From CALJFL01 sp036961205 (GTDB taxonomy: Bacteria; Pseudomonadota; Gammaproteobacteria; Pseudomonadales; Halieaceae): 64,000 nt of DNA. The position numbers were made by a program, and so were the translations under genes. The notes below the pieces were generated by a model that worked only from the letters and a program-made list of their open reading frames with translations, was not told the DNA's origin and made no database searches. Location: the NCBI GenBank assembly GCA_036961205.1, contig JBALVI010000009.1:1-64000 (forward strand). Reading direction: 5' to 3'. This document shows, piece after piece, positions 52,204 through 61,581 of this stretch. Every line of letters starts with the position of its first letter. Position 1 is the stretch's first letter.

Positions 52204-53370
52204 TCATTTCGCCGGGAGGTTTTGGGCCATGAATCGCAGTATATTCTCACCCATCACTTTCCGAATTTCGGTTTCGGTAAAATTTTGAGCCAGCATTTCG
52301 GTGGTCAGATGTATCAGTTGTGATGTATCAAGCGGCGTGGTGACAGTGCCGTCGAAGTCGGAGCCCAGCGCTACGTGATCTTCGCCCACCAAATCTATGC
52401 CGTAGCGGATCGCACTGACAATACTGGCGACGCTGGTTTCGCAGACCGCTAAATCCCAATAGCCTACCCCCATCAAGCCACCAGCTGCGGCGATTTCCTG
52501 CATCAGTTCATCGTTGATGTTTCGTGGGCTTTGGCAGTGACCATAAAATCCGGTGTGGCTGACAATTAATGGTCGACTACTTCGTGCGAGAACCTCGCTC
52601 ACTACCGCAGGTGAAGAATGGGCCACATCGATAATGATTTCCTTTTCGATCATTCTATCAACCGCATTGCGACCAAATTCAGTGAGTCCGTCACCGCTGA
52701 GTCCGTGCAGTGAGCCACCCAACTTGTTATCGAAAAAATGCTGCAAGCTCATCACCCGAAAACCCGCGTCAAACAGTTCGTCGATAGCGGTCAATTCTCC
52801 GTCCAGTGCGTGCGAACCTTCGGTGCCAATAATACCGCCTATTATTTGGCTGCCTGAGGCACGGGTGGCCAGTAGACTGGTCAGGTCGCTCCTATCCAGA
52901 ATCAAACTGAATTCTTCAGGAGCACGTGCAGCAAGCTCGTGTAGCACTGATGCCTGGTGAATGGCGCGCTGCTTCCGACTATTCCAGGTAGCCATGGGCC
53001 AGCGCTGGGCGATTGCCAGGATGGTAATTGTGTCCAGCGCATCAGCCGAATTTCGTTCGGCGTTCAAACCCAGGGGAGACTTGGTGACGGTGGTGAAAAC
53101 CTGGAGGGCCACATTACCTTCCCGCAAGCGCGGTATATCCACTTGGCCGCGGTTACCACGTTCTAACAGGTCACGCTGCCATAAGGTGCTGTCAGCGTGT
53201 AAGTCTCCGATCTGTAGCGACTCATGGAGTTTGATGGCGGCCGGCGTTGGCTGGCGAAAATCAACGGGCAGTACTTTGTTCATTGAGGACTCGAACATGC
53301 CGGGAGCGAACGTAAAGAAAAGACCGATTAACACTGCCAAAATGACTAGCGGGGAGAGGGCACCCTTCAT
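52204..53370 (-). CDS. Membrane dipeptidase (peptidase family M19)
   Basis: The 388-residue product has an N-terminal membrane anchor (about residues 5-24) and then a renal-dipeptidase-type TIM barrel: metal ligands H58 and D60 in GDLHADS, glutamate in IIGTEGSHAL, His in IIDVAHSSP and His in LIVSHTGFYG. It would cleave dipeptides, possibly with D-residues, outside the inner membrane. Divergent from the acylase gene. Confidence 0.9.
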   Translation of the reverse strand: MKGALSPLVILAVLIGLFFTFAPGMFESSMNKVLPVDFRQPTPAAIKLHESLQIGDLHADSTLWQRDLLERGNRGQVDIPRLREGNVALQVFTTVTKSPLGLNAERNSADALDTITILAIAQRWPMATWNSRKQRAIHQASVLHELAARAPEEFSLILDRSDLTSLLATRASGSQIIGGIIGTEGSHALDGELTAIDELFDAGFRVMSLQHFFDNKLGGSLHGLSGDGLTEFGRNAVDRMIEKEIIIDVAHSSPAVVSEVLARSSRPLIVSHTGFYGHCQSPRNINDELMQEIAAAGGLMGVGYWDLAVCETSVASIVSAIRYGIDLVGEDHVALGSDFDGTVTTPLDTSQLIHLTTEMLAQNFTETEIRKVMGENILRFMAQNLPAK

Positions 53371-53517
53371 GATTTACTCCGGAGTTTCTTATGCCAAGCA
53401 GGGTATCTATTTTAACATCATTTTGATCCCGGATTGGTTCAACTACGTACATCATTCACAGACGTTTTTTCGTAGTAGTTGATACCCTATAAAAATATTA
53501 ATCAGGACGTGTTTGGA

Positions 53518-55968
53518 ATGCTTAAAATTTGTACTCTTGCTTTGTTATCTGTGCTCACCCTTACCGCCTGTGGCGACTCGAACAATCGATCGAGCTCACC
53601 TGTGGTAGAGCCTCCAGAACCTACACTGACCTATTCTGCTGAGGTCAGGCGCACCGAATACGGTATTCCACATATTAAAGCAGATGATTGGGGCAGTCTG
53701 GGATATGGCTTTGGTTACGCCTACGCTCAGGATAATTTTTGTGTGGTAATGCGTGAGATTATTATCACTACCGGCCGCTCCGCCGAAGCCTTCGGCGAAG
53801 AAGAGGGCAGCACTAATTCAGATTTCCTGCTGCGATTTATCAATGGGGACAAAGCAGAGTTCAAGGAGCAGTTTTTTGATCAGCTGCCGCAGTACGCCAA
53901 AGATCTCTCTGAAGGTTACGTCGCGGGCCTAAATCGCTATCTGGACGAAACCGGAGTCGACAATCTGCCTGAAGGAGACTTCGGCTGCCGTGGGGCCGAT
54001 TGGGTTGCACCTATCGATGTGGTTGATTTAGCCCTGTATCTGCGCAGGCAGGCCTTGCGTGGCAGTTCTACCCAGGGGATTTTTCAGGATGCGATATTGT
54101 CGGTGAGCGGGCCGGACGGGCAACTGGCAGCGTCGACCGTCAACACTGCACAGATTGCAAGATCGCCCGGTCTGGCGGAGATGGCGGCTGAATTGAGCAG
54201 TACCGAGCTGGGCAGCAATGGCCTGGTGCTCGGTCGCGATGCGACTCAGGATGGCAGTGGCATGTTACTGGGCAACCCCCATCAACCCTGGTTTGGTGAC
54301 GGCGCCTGGTACATGGCGCATCTTACTCTGCCTGGGGAATACGACGTCGCGGGCGCTTCGCTGCAGGGCTTTCCTTTTATCGGTATTGGTTTCAATCAGG
54401 ATTTAGCCTGGACTCACACGGTCTCATTTGCCAATCGCTTCAGCCTTTACGAGCTTAAGCTCAATCCGGATAACCCACTGGAATACGAGTTTGATGGTGA
54501 ATGGCGTGAGATCAACGCCGAAGAGATCACCATCAAGGTCAAGCTGGAAGATGGTTCGCTTGAGGACCGATCTTTTACGGTTTACAGCTCGCATTTCGGT
54601 CCCATCGTTAACCTGGGCGGTCTTGAGCCCTTGCTCAATGGCTGGCCAATGTTCACCGGTACGGTGTTGTCCTTTCGCGATGCCAATCTATTTACTGGCG
54701 TGCGCAGTGTTCAGCAGTGGATTGAGAAAGCACAGCAAACCAACATTGAGGACTATCGCGAATCTCTGAATATCATTGGCAACCCTGTTTTCCACGATCT
54801 TGCCGCCGATCGTCATGGTCAGGCATTTTATGGCGAGGTATCGGCGGTTCCATTTATTACTCAGGAGCAGCTGGATACCTGTGTCAAAGGTATCGTCGGC
54901 CCGTTGCTGGCGACAGCGACGACTAACATAATTATCACTCTGGATGGCTCCGATTCTGGCTGCGAGTGGGGCGACGATCCGGAAGCGCCTGCAGGCAGCA
55001 ATCTCTATAGCAGCGGTAAGCTACCGCAGCTTCAGACCACCGACTATGCCAGTAACAGCAACAATAGTTACTGGCTTAGTGATGCCAATAATCCTCTGGA
55101 AGGGTTCCCGACTATTATGGGGCCGTTGGGATATGAAGGTTTACAGCAATTTCTGCGTACCCGCCTTGGTCATCAGATGGTAGCCCAGCGTAAGACGGCG
55201 AGCGATGGGCTGGACGACAGTCCATTGTTCACGCTCGAGAATCTAAAAGACATGATGTATCTAAATCGGGTCTATGGCGCTGATCTGGTGTTGGATGATG
55301 TCCTTGGAGTGTGTGCTACCGAAGCCGCTGTCGATGTTCAGTCGGCGTGCGAGGTATTAGCCGACTGGGACAGAAAGGCTGACCTGGACAGCCGTGGCAT
55401 GCAGGTGTTTACAGAGTTCTGGCGTGCCATACGCGAGGAATTCGCTGGCTTTCAAGGTGTCGTAGAAAGTGATGAGTTCTGGTTAGTCGATTTCAATCCT
55501 GATGACCCGGTGAATACACCGGCAGGCATCGATCTGGAAATCCCCGCCAATCATGGCAGGGTGATATCCGGACTAAGCTACGCGATCGACAGATTGACCA
55601 CAGCCGGCGTATCTCTGGATGCACCCTGGGGCGAGGTACAGTATCTGCAACGCAACGCTGAAAATGTGCCAATTCACGGTGGCGATGGCAACGCGGGAGT
55701 TTATGGTGCTATCGGTGTCGGTTTGTCAGAAGGCGGCTATATCAACCCGAACGGCGGTAACTCGTATATACAAGCGGTAACCTGGGATGAAACTGTGTGC
55801 CCAATCGCCGACGTTATTCTGGTCCCATCTCAGTCCACCGACCCCGAGTCCCCTCATTTTGCGGATCAGACCAAGCTCTATTCGAGCAAGGAATGGATTC
55901 GCTTCCCCTTCTGTGAGGACGAAATTGTGGCAAATCAGATTGGCGAAACTCTGGTGCTTGAGGAATAA
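53518..55968 (+). CDS. Lipoprotein penicillin acylase family protein (Ntn hydrolase)
   Basis: The 816-residue product starts with a lipoprotein signal (MLKICTLALLSVLTLTAC, lipobox LTAC, Cys18). The family self-cleaves before a Ser; here that is S233 in STELGSNGLVLGRD, followed by MLLGNPHQPW and FPFIGIGFNQDLAWTHTV. Relatives include penicillin, cephalosporin, aculeacin and acyl-homoserine-lactone acylases. This sequence alone does not decide among them. The start at 53518 is set by the lipoprotein signal; the open frame runs 13 codons further upstream. Confidence 0.87.
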   Translation: MLKICTLALLSVLTLTACGDSNNRSSSPVVEPPEPTLTYSAEVRRTEYGIPHIKADDWGSLGYGFGYAYAQDNFCVVMREIIITTGRSAEAFGEEEGSTNSDFLLRFINGDKAEFKEQFFDQLPQYAKDLSEGYVAGLNRYLDETGVDNLPEGDFGCRGADWVAPIDVVDLALYLRRQALRGSSTQGIFQDAILSVSGPDGQLAASTVNTAQIARSPGLAEMAAELSSTELGSNGLVLGRDATQDGSGMLLGNPHQPWFGDGAWYMAHLTLPGEYDVAGASLQGFPFIGIGFNQDLAWTHTVSFANRFSLYELKLNPDNPLEYEFDGEWREINAEEITIKVKLEDGSLEDRSFTVYSSHFGPIVNLGGLEPLLNGWPMFTGTVLSFRDANLFTGVRSVQQWIEKAQQTNIEDYRESLNIIGNPVFHDLAADRHGQAFYGEVSAVPFITQEQLDTCVKGIVGPLLATATTNIIITLDGSDSGCEWGDDPEAPAGSNLYSSGKLPQLQTTDYASNSNNSYWLSDANNPLEGFPTIMGPLGYEGLQQFLRTRLGHQMVAQRKTASDGLDDSPLFTLENLKDMMYLNRVYGADLVLDDVLGVCATEAAVDVQSACEVLADWDRKADLDSRGMQVFTEFWRAIREEFAGFQGVVESDEFWLVDFNPDDPVNTPAGIDLEIPANHGRVISGLSYAIDRLTTAGVSLDAPWGEVQYLQRNAENVPIHGGDGNAGVYGAIGVGLSEGGYINPNGGNSYIQAVTWDETVCPIADVILVPSQSTDPESPHFADQTKLYSSKEWIRFPFCEDEIVANQIGETLVLEE

Positions 55969-56041
55969 TACCGCCTTGTTTTTTTACCTGTTGGCGCAGT
56001 CAAAGTCTCGACTGCGCTGTTGCTACTTACTGGAGTAATTA

Positions 56042-57151
56042 ATGACTGACAATAGTGTGCTTTTCCAACCGTTTACCTTGGGCAACTTAAGTCTGGCCAA
56101 TCGTATTGTGATGGCGCCCATGACCCGCAACCTGTCGCCCAACAATGTGCCTGGCGACGACGTTGCTGAATACTACCGCCGCCGTGCTGCTGGTGGCACC
56201 GGGCTGATTATTACCGAGGGCACCTGTATTGATCACATCGCCGCCAGCGGCTACCCCGATGTACCTTATTTCCACGGCGAAGAGCGGCTTGAGGGCTGGC
56301 GCAAGGTCGTTGAGGCGGTCCATGCGGAGGGTGGCAAGATTGCCCCGCAACTATGGCACTGTGGCGGCATGCGTCGTGCTGGCACTCCACCTGAAGGTGA
56401 GGTAAACGGCTACACGCCTTCTGGCATGAATATGCCGGGCAAGGTGAATCGCCACATTATGTCAAAGCAGGATATCGATGATGTAGTCCAGGCGTTTGCT
56501 CGTGGTGCTGCCCATGCCAAGGACCTGGGCTTTGACGCGGTTGAAATACACGGCGCCCACGGTTATCTCGTCGACCAGTTTTTCTGGGAAGGTACCAATC
56601 AGCGAGACGATGAATACGGTGGCAGCATCGAGAATCGCAATCGCTTTGCTGTTGAAGTGATCACAGCAGTGCGTGAGGCTGTCGGGCCTGAATTTACCAT
56701 TCTGCTACGTTACTCACAGTGGAAGCAGCAGGACTACGCCGCTCGTCTGGCGCAGACGCCTGAGGAACTTGAACGCATCCTGCTGCCTCTCAGTGAAGCG
56801 GGGGTCGATATTTTCCATTGCTCAGCTCGCCGCTTCTGGGAGACCGAGTTCGAAGGAAGTGATCTGAATCTTGCGGGCTGGACACAAAAGATCACCGGCA
56901 AGCCAGCCATTACCGTCGGCAGTGTAGGTCTGAGCGCTGACTTTATCCCAGCGCCCGGGGAAACCACGTTCAAGGAGGCAGAGCCTGCCAGCCTTGATGA
57001 ATTGCTGCGTCGTATGGATGCCGATCAATTTGATCTGGTAGCGGTAGGGCGGGCGTTAATTGCCAACCCGGACTGGGCCAATACAGTGAAAGAGGGGCAC
57101 TCCTCGGAGCTTCTGCCCTTTGAGAAGGAAATGCTTGAATCCTTGACCTAG
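56042..57151 (+). CDS. NADH:flavin oxidoreductase, Old Yellow Enzyme family
   Basis: The 369-residue TIM barrel flavoprotein has the N-terminal LFQPFTLGNLSLANRIVMAPMTR, the active-site region AVEIHGAHGYLVDQFFW and LVAVGRALIANPDW at the phosphate site. The AxIHGAHGYL form with His-Ala-His-Gly suggests the large bacterial enone reductase branch. TACTGGAG precedes the ATG. A GCGCAGTC/GACTGCGC hairpin lies in the 73-bp gap after the acylase gene. Confidence 0.88.
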   Translation: MTDNSVLFQPFTLGNLSLANRIVMAPMTRNLSPNNVPGDDVAEYYRRRAAGGTGLIITEGTCIDHIAASGYPDVPYFHGEERLEGWRKVVEAVHAEGGKIAPQLWHCGGMRRAGTPPEGEVNGYTPSGMNMPGKVNRHIMSKQDIDDVVQAFARGAAHAKDLGFDAVEIHGAHGYLVDQFFWEGTNQRDDEYGGSIENRNRFAVEVITAVREAVGPEFTILLRYSQWKQQDYAARLAQTPEELERILLPLSEAGVDIFHCSARRFWETEFEGSDLNLAGWTQKITGKPAITVGSVGLSADFIPAPGETTFKEAEPASLDELLRRMDADQFDLVAVGRALIANPDWANTVKEGHSSELLPFEKEMLESLT

Positions 57152-57194
57152 GAGAGTCCAAGTTTCAGCGCTTGGGGAGAAGCGCCAAGCGCAG

Positions 57195-58781
57195 CTACTC
57201 GTAGGAAATACTGTTTGCCTCAAACACGGCCCTGAGCTCACCTAGCCAGGGCTCGTAATGACGCCATCTATCTACCGCTCGCGTATACAATTTTTCCCTG
57301 ACCTGTACTGAACTGGCGGTGGCTACCGGGGCGGTATTGCTGTGAAATTCCAGGCATTGGGGTTCCCAGGGTAAGCCGCAGTGCGCTAGTAATTGTCGCG
57401 TCTGGGTTTCCGGCTCAGCCACCACAGATTCATAGTGGATCTGAAAGAAGCTCTCTCCCAGGGTTGCTGCGTAGTGATCCATCAATTGGTGAAATTGAAC
57501 GTAAAACTCGGCCGTATTTTTCAGACTGTACGCGTAGTTGTAATAAGAGAAACTGGTTGAAAACAACTGACGATAATTGCTTAGGCAGGTGTCCATGGGA
57601 TTGCGGCGCAGGCAGATAATTTTTGCTTTAGGCAGCGCTCTGGCGATCAATGGTGCATACATAAAGTTCAGCGGCATCTTGTCGATAAAATGTGCGCTAT
57701 CGCCGGTAAGATGGCGAGTGGACTCGATATAGTCATTGCCCAGTTTGGTGAAGTCCAGGCGCGGTGACGCCTCGATTGTTTCTGCATCCAGAACCCAGTT
57801 TGATGCCGTTTGCAGTTGCCGTTTTACCAGCAGGGAAAAGTTCGCCAGCTCCCCGGCAGATTCCACCAGTGAGTGGCTGGACAGTATTCGTTCAACAAGG
57901 GTTGTGCCAGTTCGCGGCATGCCGACGATGAAAATCGGTTCATCGGATTCGCAATTGGATTGAGATGCCTTTTCCAACCTTAAAGGAAGCTCACGCAGGT
58001 GCGCGAATAAGCGGTGATTACTTTCCGATTGATCTTCCATTTTCTCGAGCTTCTTCGCTTTAGCCTGTTGCAGATACTCGAATGACAGCCCGTAGTCTGC
58101 CAGGTCTTCATGTTCCTTGGCCAGCGCGTGGCCTATATGCAAACGTGCATCCGAATCTTCTCCCAGACTTGGCCAGAGCGCTTTCAAACGCCCTATGTGG
58201 TTATCTTTGCTATTCATCTTGCGCAGCTGCGACAGAGAAGAATGGCTGCGATAATTATTCGGATCGAGTTCAATCGCACTCTCGTAGGCAGCTTCAGCTT
58301 GGTCAAATTGCCCAGAAAACTGCAGGCAAGACGCCAGATTATAGCGGTAGCTGACCGAATCTGGTTCCAGTTCGCAAGCCAACGTAAATCGGGGCAGGGC
58401 GCTCTTGTGTTGTCCCAGTCGGGAATGAAGGACACCCAGCGTATCGTTTTGGTGTGCGGTTTTGAGTTTCTTATCCCTTAGCCCGGCTACGACAGCCTTG
58501 GCCTTCTCCTGCTTATTAAGTTCTAGCAGGCATTGAGCCTGAAACAACAGGTAGTCTGTATTATCTGCATCGAAGCCCAGGGCGCGCTGGATAATATCCT
58601 CGGCTTTCGCAATATTTTTATGCCGATAGCTGATCAGAGCCATAATGAAATAGGCGTCTGCTGCACGCGGATCTTGCTTCAATACCGCCATAGCTAAGGC
58701 GTGAGCGCGCTCATACTGCTCATTCGCCAGGGCAGTGTGCGCGTCGTTTAAGTCTTTGCTGTGAGTCGCTTGACTCGACAT
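57195..58781 (-). CDS. TPR-repeat sulfotransferase
   Basis: The 528-residue product has an N-terminal TPR array (about residues 8-250, with repeats such as NLASCLQFSGQFDQAEAAYESAIELDPNN) and a C-terminal PAPS-dependent sulfotransferase domain. The 5'-phosphosulfate loop is GMPRTGTTLVER (residues 287-298) and the 3'-phosphate motif LRRNPMDTCLSN (391-402). No signal peptide, so it acts in the cytoplasm. The acceptor is unknown. Genes of this type are often found by TonB receptors in marine proteobacteria; here the receptor is 115 bp upstream on the same strand. Confidence 0.88.
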   Translation of the reverse strand: MSSQATHSKDLNDAHTALANEQYERAHALAMAVLKQDPRAADAYFIMALISYRHKNIAKAEDIIQRALGFDADNTDYLLFQAQCLLELNKQEKAKAVVAGLRDKKLKTAHQNDTLGVLHSRLGQHKSALPRFTLACELEPDSVSYRYNLASCLQFSGQFDQAEAAYESAIELDPNNYRSHSSLSQLRKMNSKDNHIGRLKALWPSLGEDSDARLHIGHALAKEHEDLADYGLSFEYLQQAKAKKLEKMEDQSESNHRLFAHLRELPLRLEKASQSNCESDEPIFIVGMPRTGTTLVERILSSHSLVESAGELANFSLLVKRQLQTASNWVLDAETIEASPRLDFTKLGNDYIESTRHLTGDSAHFIDKMPLNFMYAPLIARALPKAKIICLRRNPMDTCLSNYRQLFSTSFSYYNYAYSLKNTAEFYVQFHQLMDHYAATLGESFFQIHYESVVAEPETQTRQLLAHCGLPWEPQCLEFHSNTAPVATASSVQVREKLYTRAVDRWRHYEPWLGELRAVFEANSISYE

Positions 58782-58850
58782 AACTTTCTCATCTGCGGGT
58801 AACTAACTGAGGGAAAATTATCGCAGTTCCCGAGGCTTGCGCCCAGCCAT

Positions 58851-58878
58851 AAAAAAAGGGATGCCTGAGCATCCCTTT
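58851..58878 (-). terminator. Terminator of the TonB receptor gene
   Basis: On the minus strand AAAGGGATGC pairs with GCATCCCTTT (10 bp, 4-nt loop), followed by a T tract (A tract 58851-58857 on +). It separates the receptor from the sulfotransferase, which then needs read-through or its own promoter. Confidence 0.85.
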
Positions 58879-58895
58879 ATCTACAGCTTCACCAA

Positions 58896-61307
58896 CTACA
58901 TATCGAAACGATAGGTCGCACGCAAACCGACGGTGAGCGGGCGCAGTACGTTGGTACCAAACCTTCGCGTGTTAACGTCATCGCCATTGATGTCCGAAAC
59001 CGTTTGGTTGTACGACGGATCCTGTCTCACGCCTGTTTCAGCGTACTTGTCCAACAGGTTGTCGGCGTAGAGGCTAACGTCCCATGCGTCGGCCCGTAGT
59101 GCTACTGACAGGTTGTGGATCGCGAAGCCCGACAGTGTGTAAGCGTTAGCCCTGCCACCGGTCTTGGTGAGAACATCGCTTATTGCCGAGATACCGTAGT
59201 TGAAGGACATGTCCATATCGCCCATGGGCAGCAGGTAAGTCGCGTAAACACTACCCTGTTGCTCTGGCGAACCCGGGAGCCTGTCACCGTCCTCTCCATC
59301 CACATTTATAGTCGCGAAGCCTGCTCCCGGTGAGGTCTGCATCAGGCCAGGGGCAAGGTCGGTAAGTTCTGCTTTACTATACGAGTAGCTGCCCCGTACC
59401 GAGAAGTTGTCGGTCATCAGCCAGTTAAATGAGAACTCTACCCCGGTGGATTCGGCACCATCACCGTTGATGGTAATGCTGACTCCAGCATTTTCAGTGA
59501 CTGAATCGAGCTGCGGGTCGCTCCACTCGATGTAGTACACCGCGCCATTAAAGGTCAGTCTTTGATCCAGCCAGGTTGAACGAAGCCCTAACTCGTAGTT
59601 CTTTGTTTCGTCGGGGACATACTCAAACTCATCAGGTAGCGCACACAAACCCTGTCCGGGTGGAATGGGGTCCGGGCACAAGCCGATACCATTACCTGCA
59701 CCCAGCCTGAATCCTTCTGAATAGGTGAAGTAAGCCATCATGTCCTCAGTGAAGTCATAGGACGTGTTGAACTTGAACAGGGTGCCATCATCCGCCTGTG
59801 AGGTGGAATCGAAATCCGCATCGCTGACTGTGATTGGGCCTATATCCCCGCTCCCGAACAGGGCTTCGAACATCGGGAAGAAGGTCGCGGACTTGGATTC
59901 GAACTCGTAGTCATAATATCGTCCACCGAGGGTAATGTCCCAACGATCGGTGATCTCGTAGCTCAGCTCACCATAAAATGCCCACTCGGTAGTTTCCTGT
60001 ATATCCACCGAGAAATATTCGAGTTGATCGGGACGAGACGCAATACCCCCAAAATTGTCGACTGCCCAGTCGCCAAAGCCGGGAGTGAACTCGCTGGAGT
60101 CAGCACTATCGATGTCGAAGGTGTTATAAAAAGCACCCGCAATCCAGCTAATAGGGCCATCGCCGGTCGATACCAGACGAAACTCCTGGTTAAAACGTTC
60201 CTCGTCAGTGTCTTCCTGGGTGAAAGCAGCGAATGAAGGGAATGCCTCGTAGCTGTATTCAAGGGTGATCAGGAGGTCGGTCTGGTCTCTGCTCCCGGAC
60301 TCTTCATATTCCGAGAATCCGGTGGCCGACGTCAGTTCGGCAAAGCCGAGGTCTGCTGTAAGCTCGAGTGCGATTAGCGTATTTTCACGTTCACTGGGCT
60401 CAACAAAGCGGTAGGCCGATTCGTACTTCCCGGTATTCAAGGAATCGCGACCGTTGATGGTTCTGCCGCCAGCGTCCTGGTTCTGGTAGTAGTAGGTGAG
60501 TGTGCCATCCAGCCAGTCGGTGGGGTTCCAGCGCAGAGCTGCACGGGCAGAAAGGGTTTCTTCGTCGTTCACATCATCAACGGCGCGAAGATTAGCGTTT
60601 ACATCATCGCGATTGCTGAAGTCGGGATCGGGGTTGGACACCCCTGGTTCGCGAACAGTGTAGATGTAGTCAATAAAGCCCGAGTCTTCTAGGTAATCCA
60701 CGTTCACGCGGAAGGCAAGGGTATCGCCCACCGGTAAGTTCAGCGTGAAGCCCATGTCTGTGCTGAGGTCATCCGCTTCGGAGATTTGGTACAAATCACC
60801 GCGAATTTCGATATCTGTTTCTTCAAATTGGGGCTTGTTGGGGATATAGCGTATGGCACCACCCAGCGCGCCTGCACCATACAACGTTCCCTGGGGCCCA
60901 AGCAGCACCTCAATTCGTTCCATATCGTTCAGCTTCAGGTCTACATAGACGGGAATCTCACCGACATAGGTGGCCACCGTGCCACCGCTCGCATTACCGA
61001 AAGCCGGGTCCACCGAGCTAGCGCTCAAGCCGCGAACAATGATGCGGTCGGCTGCTCTGGAGCCCTGGTCGATCACATGAATACCAGGTACCCATTGCAT
61101 GGCTTCACCGAGGCTGGACAGGCCCTGTTCCTTGATAGTGCCGCCGCCAAGCGCGGAAATGTTCAATGGAATGTCCTGGATGCTCTCCGCACGGCGTGTC
61201 GCCGTGACAATCACTTCTTCGAGTTGCGCCTGTACCTGCACCGGTATCAGCGTAGATGCTACTGCCGCCGATATGGCGCTCAGCTTGAAAATACGGTTCT
61301 TGGTCAT
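58896..61307 (-). CDS. TonB-dependent outer membrane receptor
   Basis: The 803-residue product has a signal peptide ending near QVQAQ, a TonB box LEEVIVTATRR directly after it, a plug domain (SLGEAMQWVPGIHVIDQGSR, LGPQGTLYGAGALGGAIRYI) and a 22-strand barrel ending LRATYRFDM. There is no N-terminal signalling extension, so it is not a FecA-type transducer. Ligand unknown. No Fur box was recognised upstream. The 274-bp gap to the AspH-fusion stop (61308-61581) has no gene I can support. Confidence 0.93.
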   Translation of the reverse strand: MTKNRIFKLSAISAAVASTLIPVQVQAQLEEVIVTATRRAESIQDIPLNISALGGGTIKEQGLSSLGEAMQWVPGIHVIDQGSRAADRIIVRGLSASSVDPAFGNASGGTVATYVGEIPVYVDLKLNDMERIEVLLGPQGTLYGAGALGGAIRYIPNKPQFEETDIEIRGDLYQISEADDLSTDMGFTLNLPVGDTLAFRVNVDYLEDSGFIDYIYTVREPGVSNPDPDFSNRDDVNANLRAVDDVNDEETLSARAALRWNPTDWLDGTLTYYYQNQDAGGRTINGRDSLNTGKYESAYRFVEPSERENTLIALELTADLGFAELTSATGFSEYEESGSRDQTDLLITLEYSYEAFPSFAAFTQEDTDEERFNQEFRLVSTGDGPISWIAGAFYNTFDIDSADSSEFTPGFGDWAVDNFGGIASRPDQLEYFSVDIQETTEWAFYGELSYEITDRWDITLGGRYYDYEFESKSATFFPMFEALFGSGDIGPITVSDADFDSTSQADDGTLFKFNTSYDFTEDMMAYFTYSEGFRLGAGNGIGLCPDPIPPGQGLCALPDEFEYVPDETKNYELGLRSTWLDQRLTFNGAVYYIEWSDPQLDSVTENAGVSITINGDGAESTGVEFSFNWLMTDNFSVRGSYSYSKAELTDLAPGLMQTSPGAGFATINVDGEDGDRLPGSPEQQGSVYATYLLPMGDMDMSFNYGISAISDVLTKTGGRANAYTLSGFAIHNLSVALRADAWDVSLYADNLLDKYAETGVRQDPSYNQTVSDINGDDVNTRRFGTNVLRPLTVGLRATYRFDM

Positions 61308-61581
61308 TATCCCTATTACCTTTTGTTCGTTTGCTGTAGAAAAAATCTGGTGCTTGCCTCTTGATGGGCGCGGCTACCTGACTGTACAAAAATCACCCGT
61401 GCACGATACCATTAGGGCTGGCACGCAGAATATGGCTACATTGGGCAATATTACCGGCGACGTTAAGATCGGAAGAGTAAAAAAGTGATGTAATACATGG
61501 GCTTGTAGTCTATGACGGGAAGCACTCCGCTGCCCTGCAACGACGCTTTACGCCATCGATGATTGCGGCCAACCTGGCTGT

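Noticed and set aside
61466..61477. AGATCGGAAGAG, identical to the first 12 bases of a common sequencing adapter
   Set aside because: The match stops after 12 bases and the neighbouring sequence looks native. Chance is plausible, but a read check of the 61308-61581 gap would settle it.
61308..61581. A small precursor peptide gene between the TonB receptor and the AspH fusion
   Set aside because: I looked for a short frame with a ribosome-binding site on the minus strand and found none convincing; the plus-strand frames run into receptor coding sequence.
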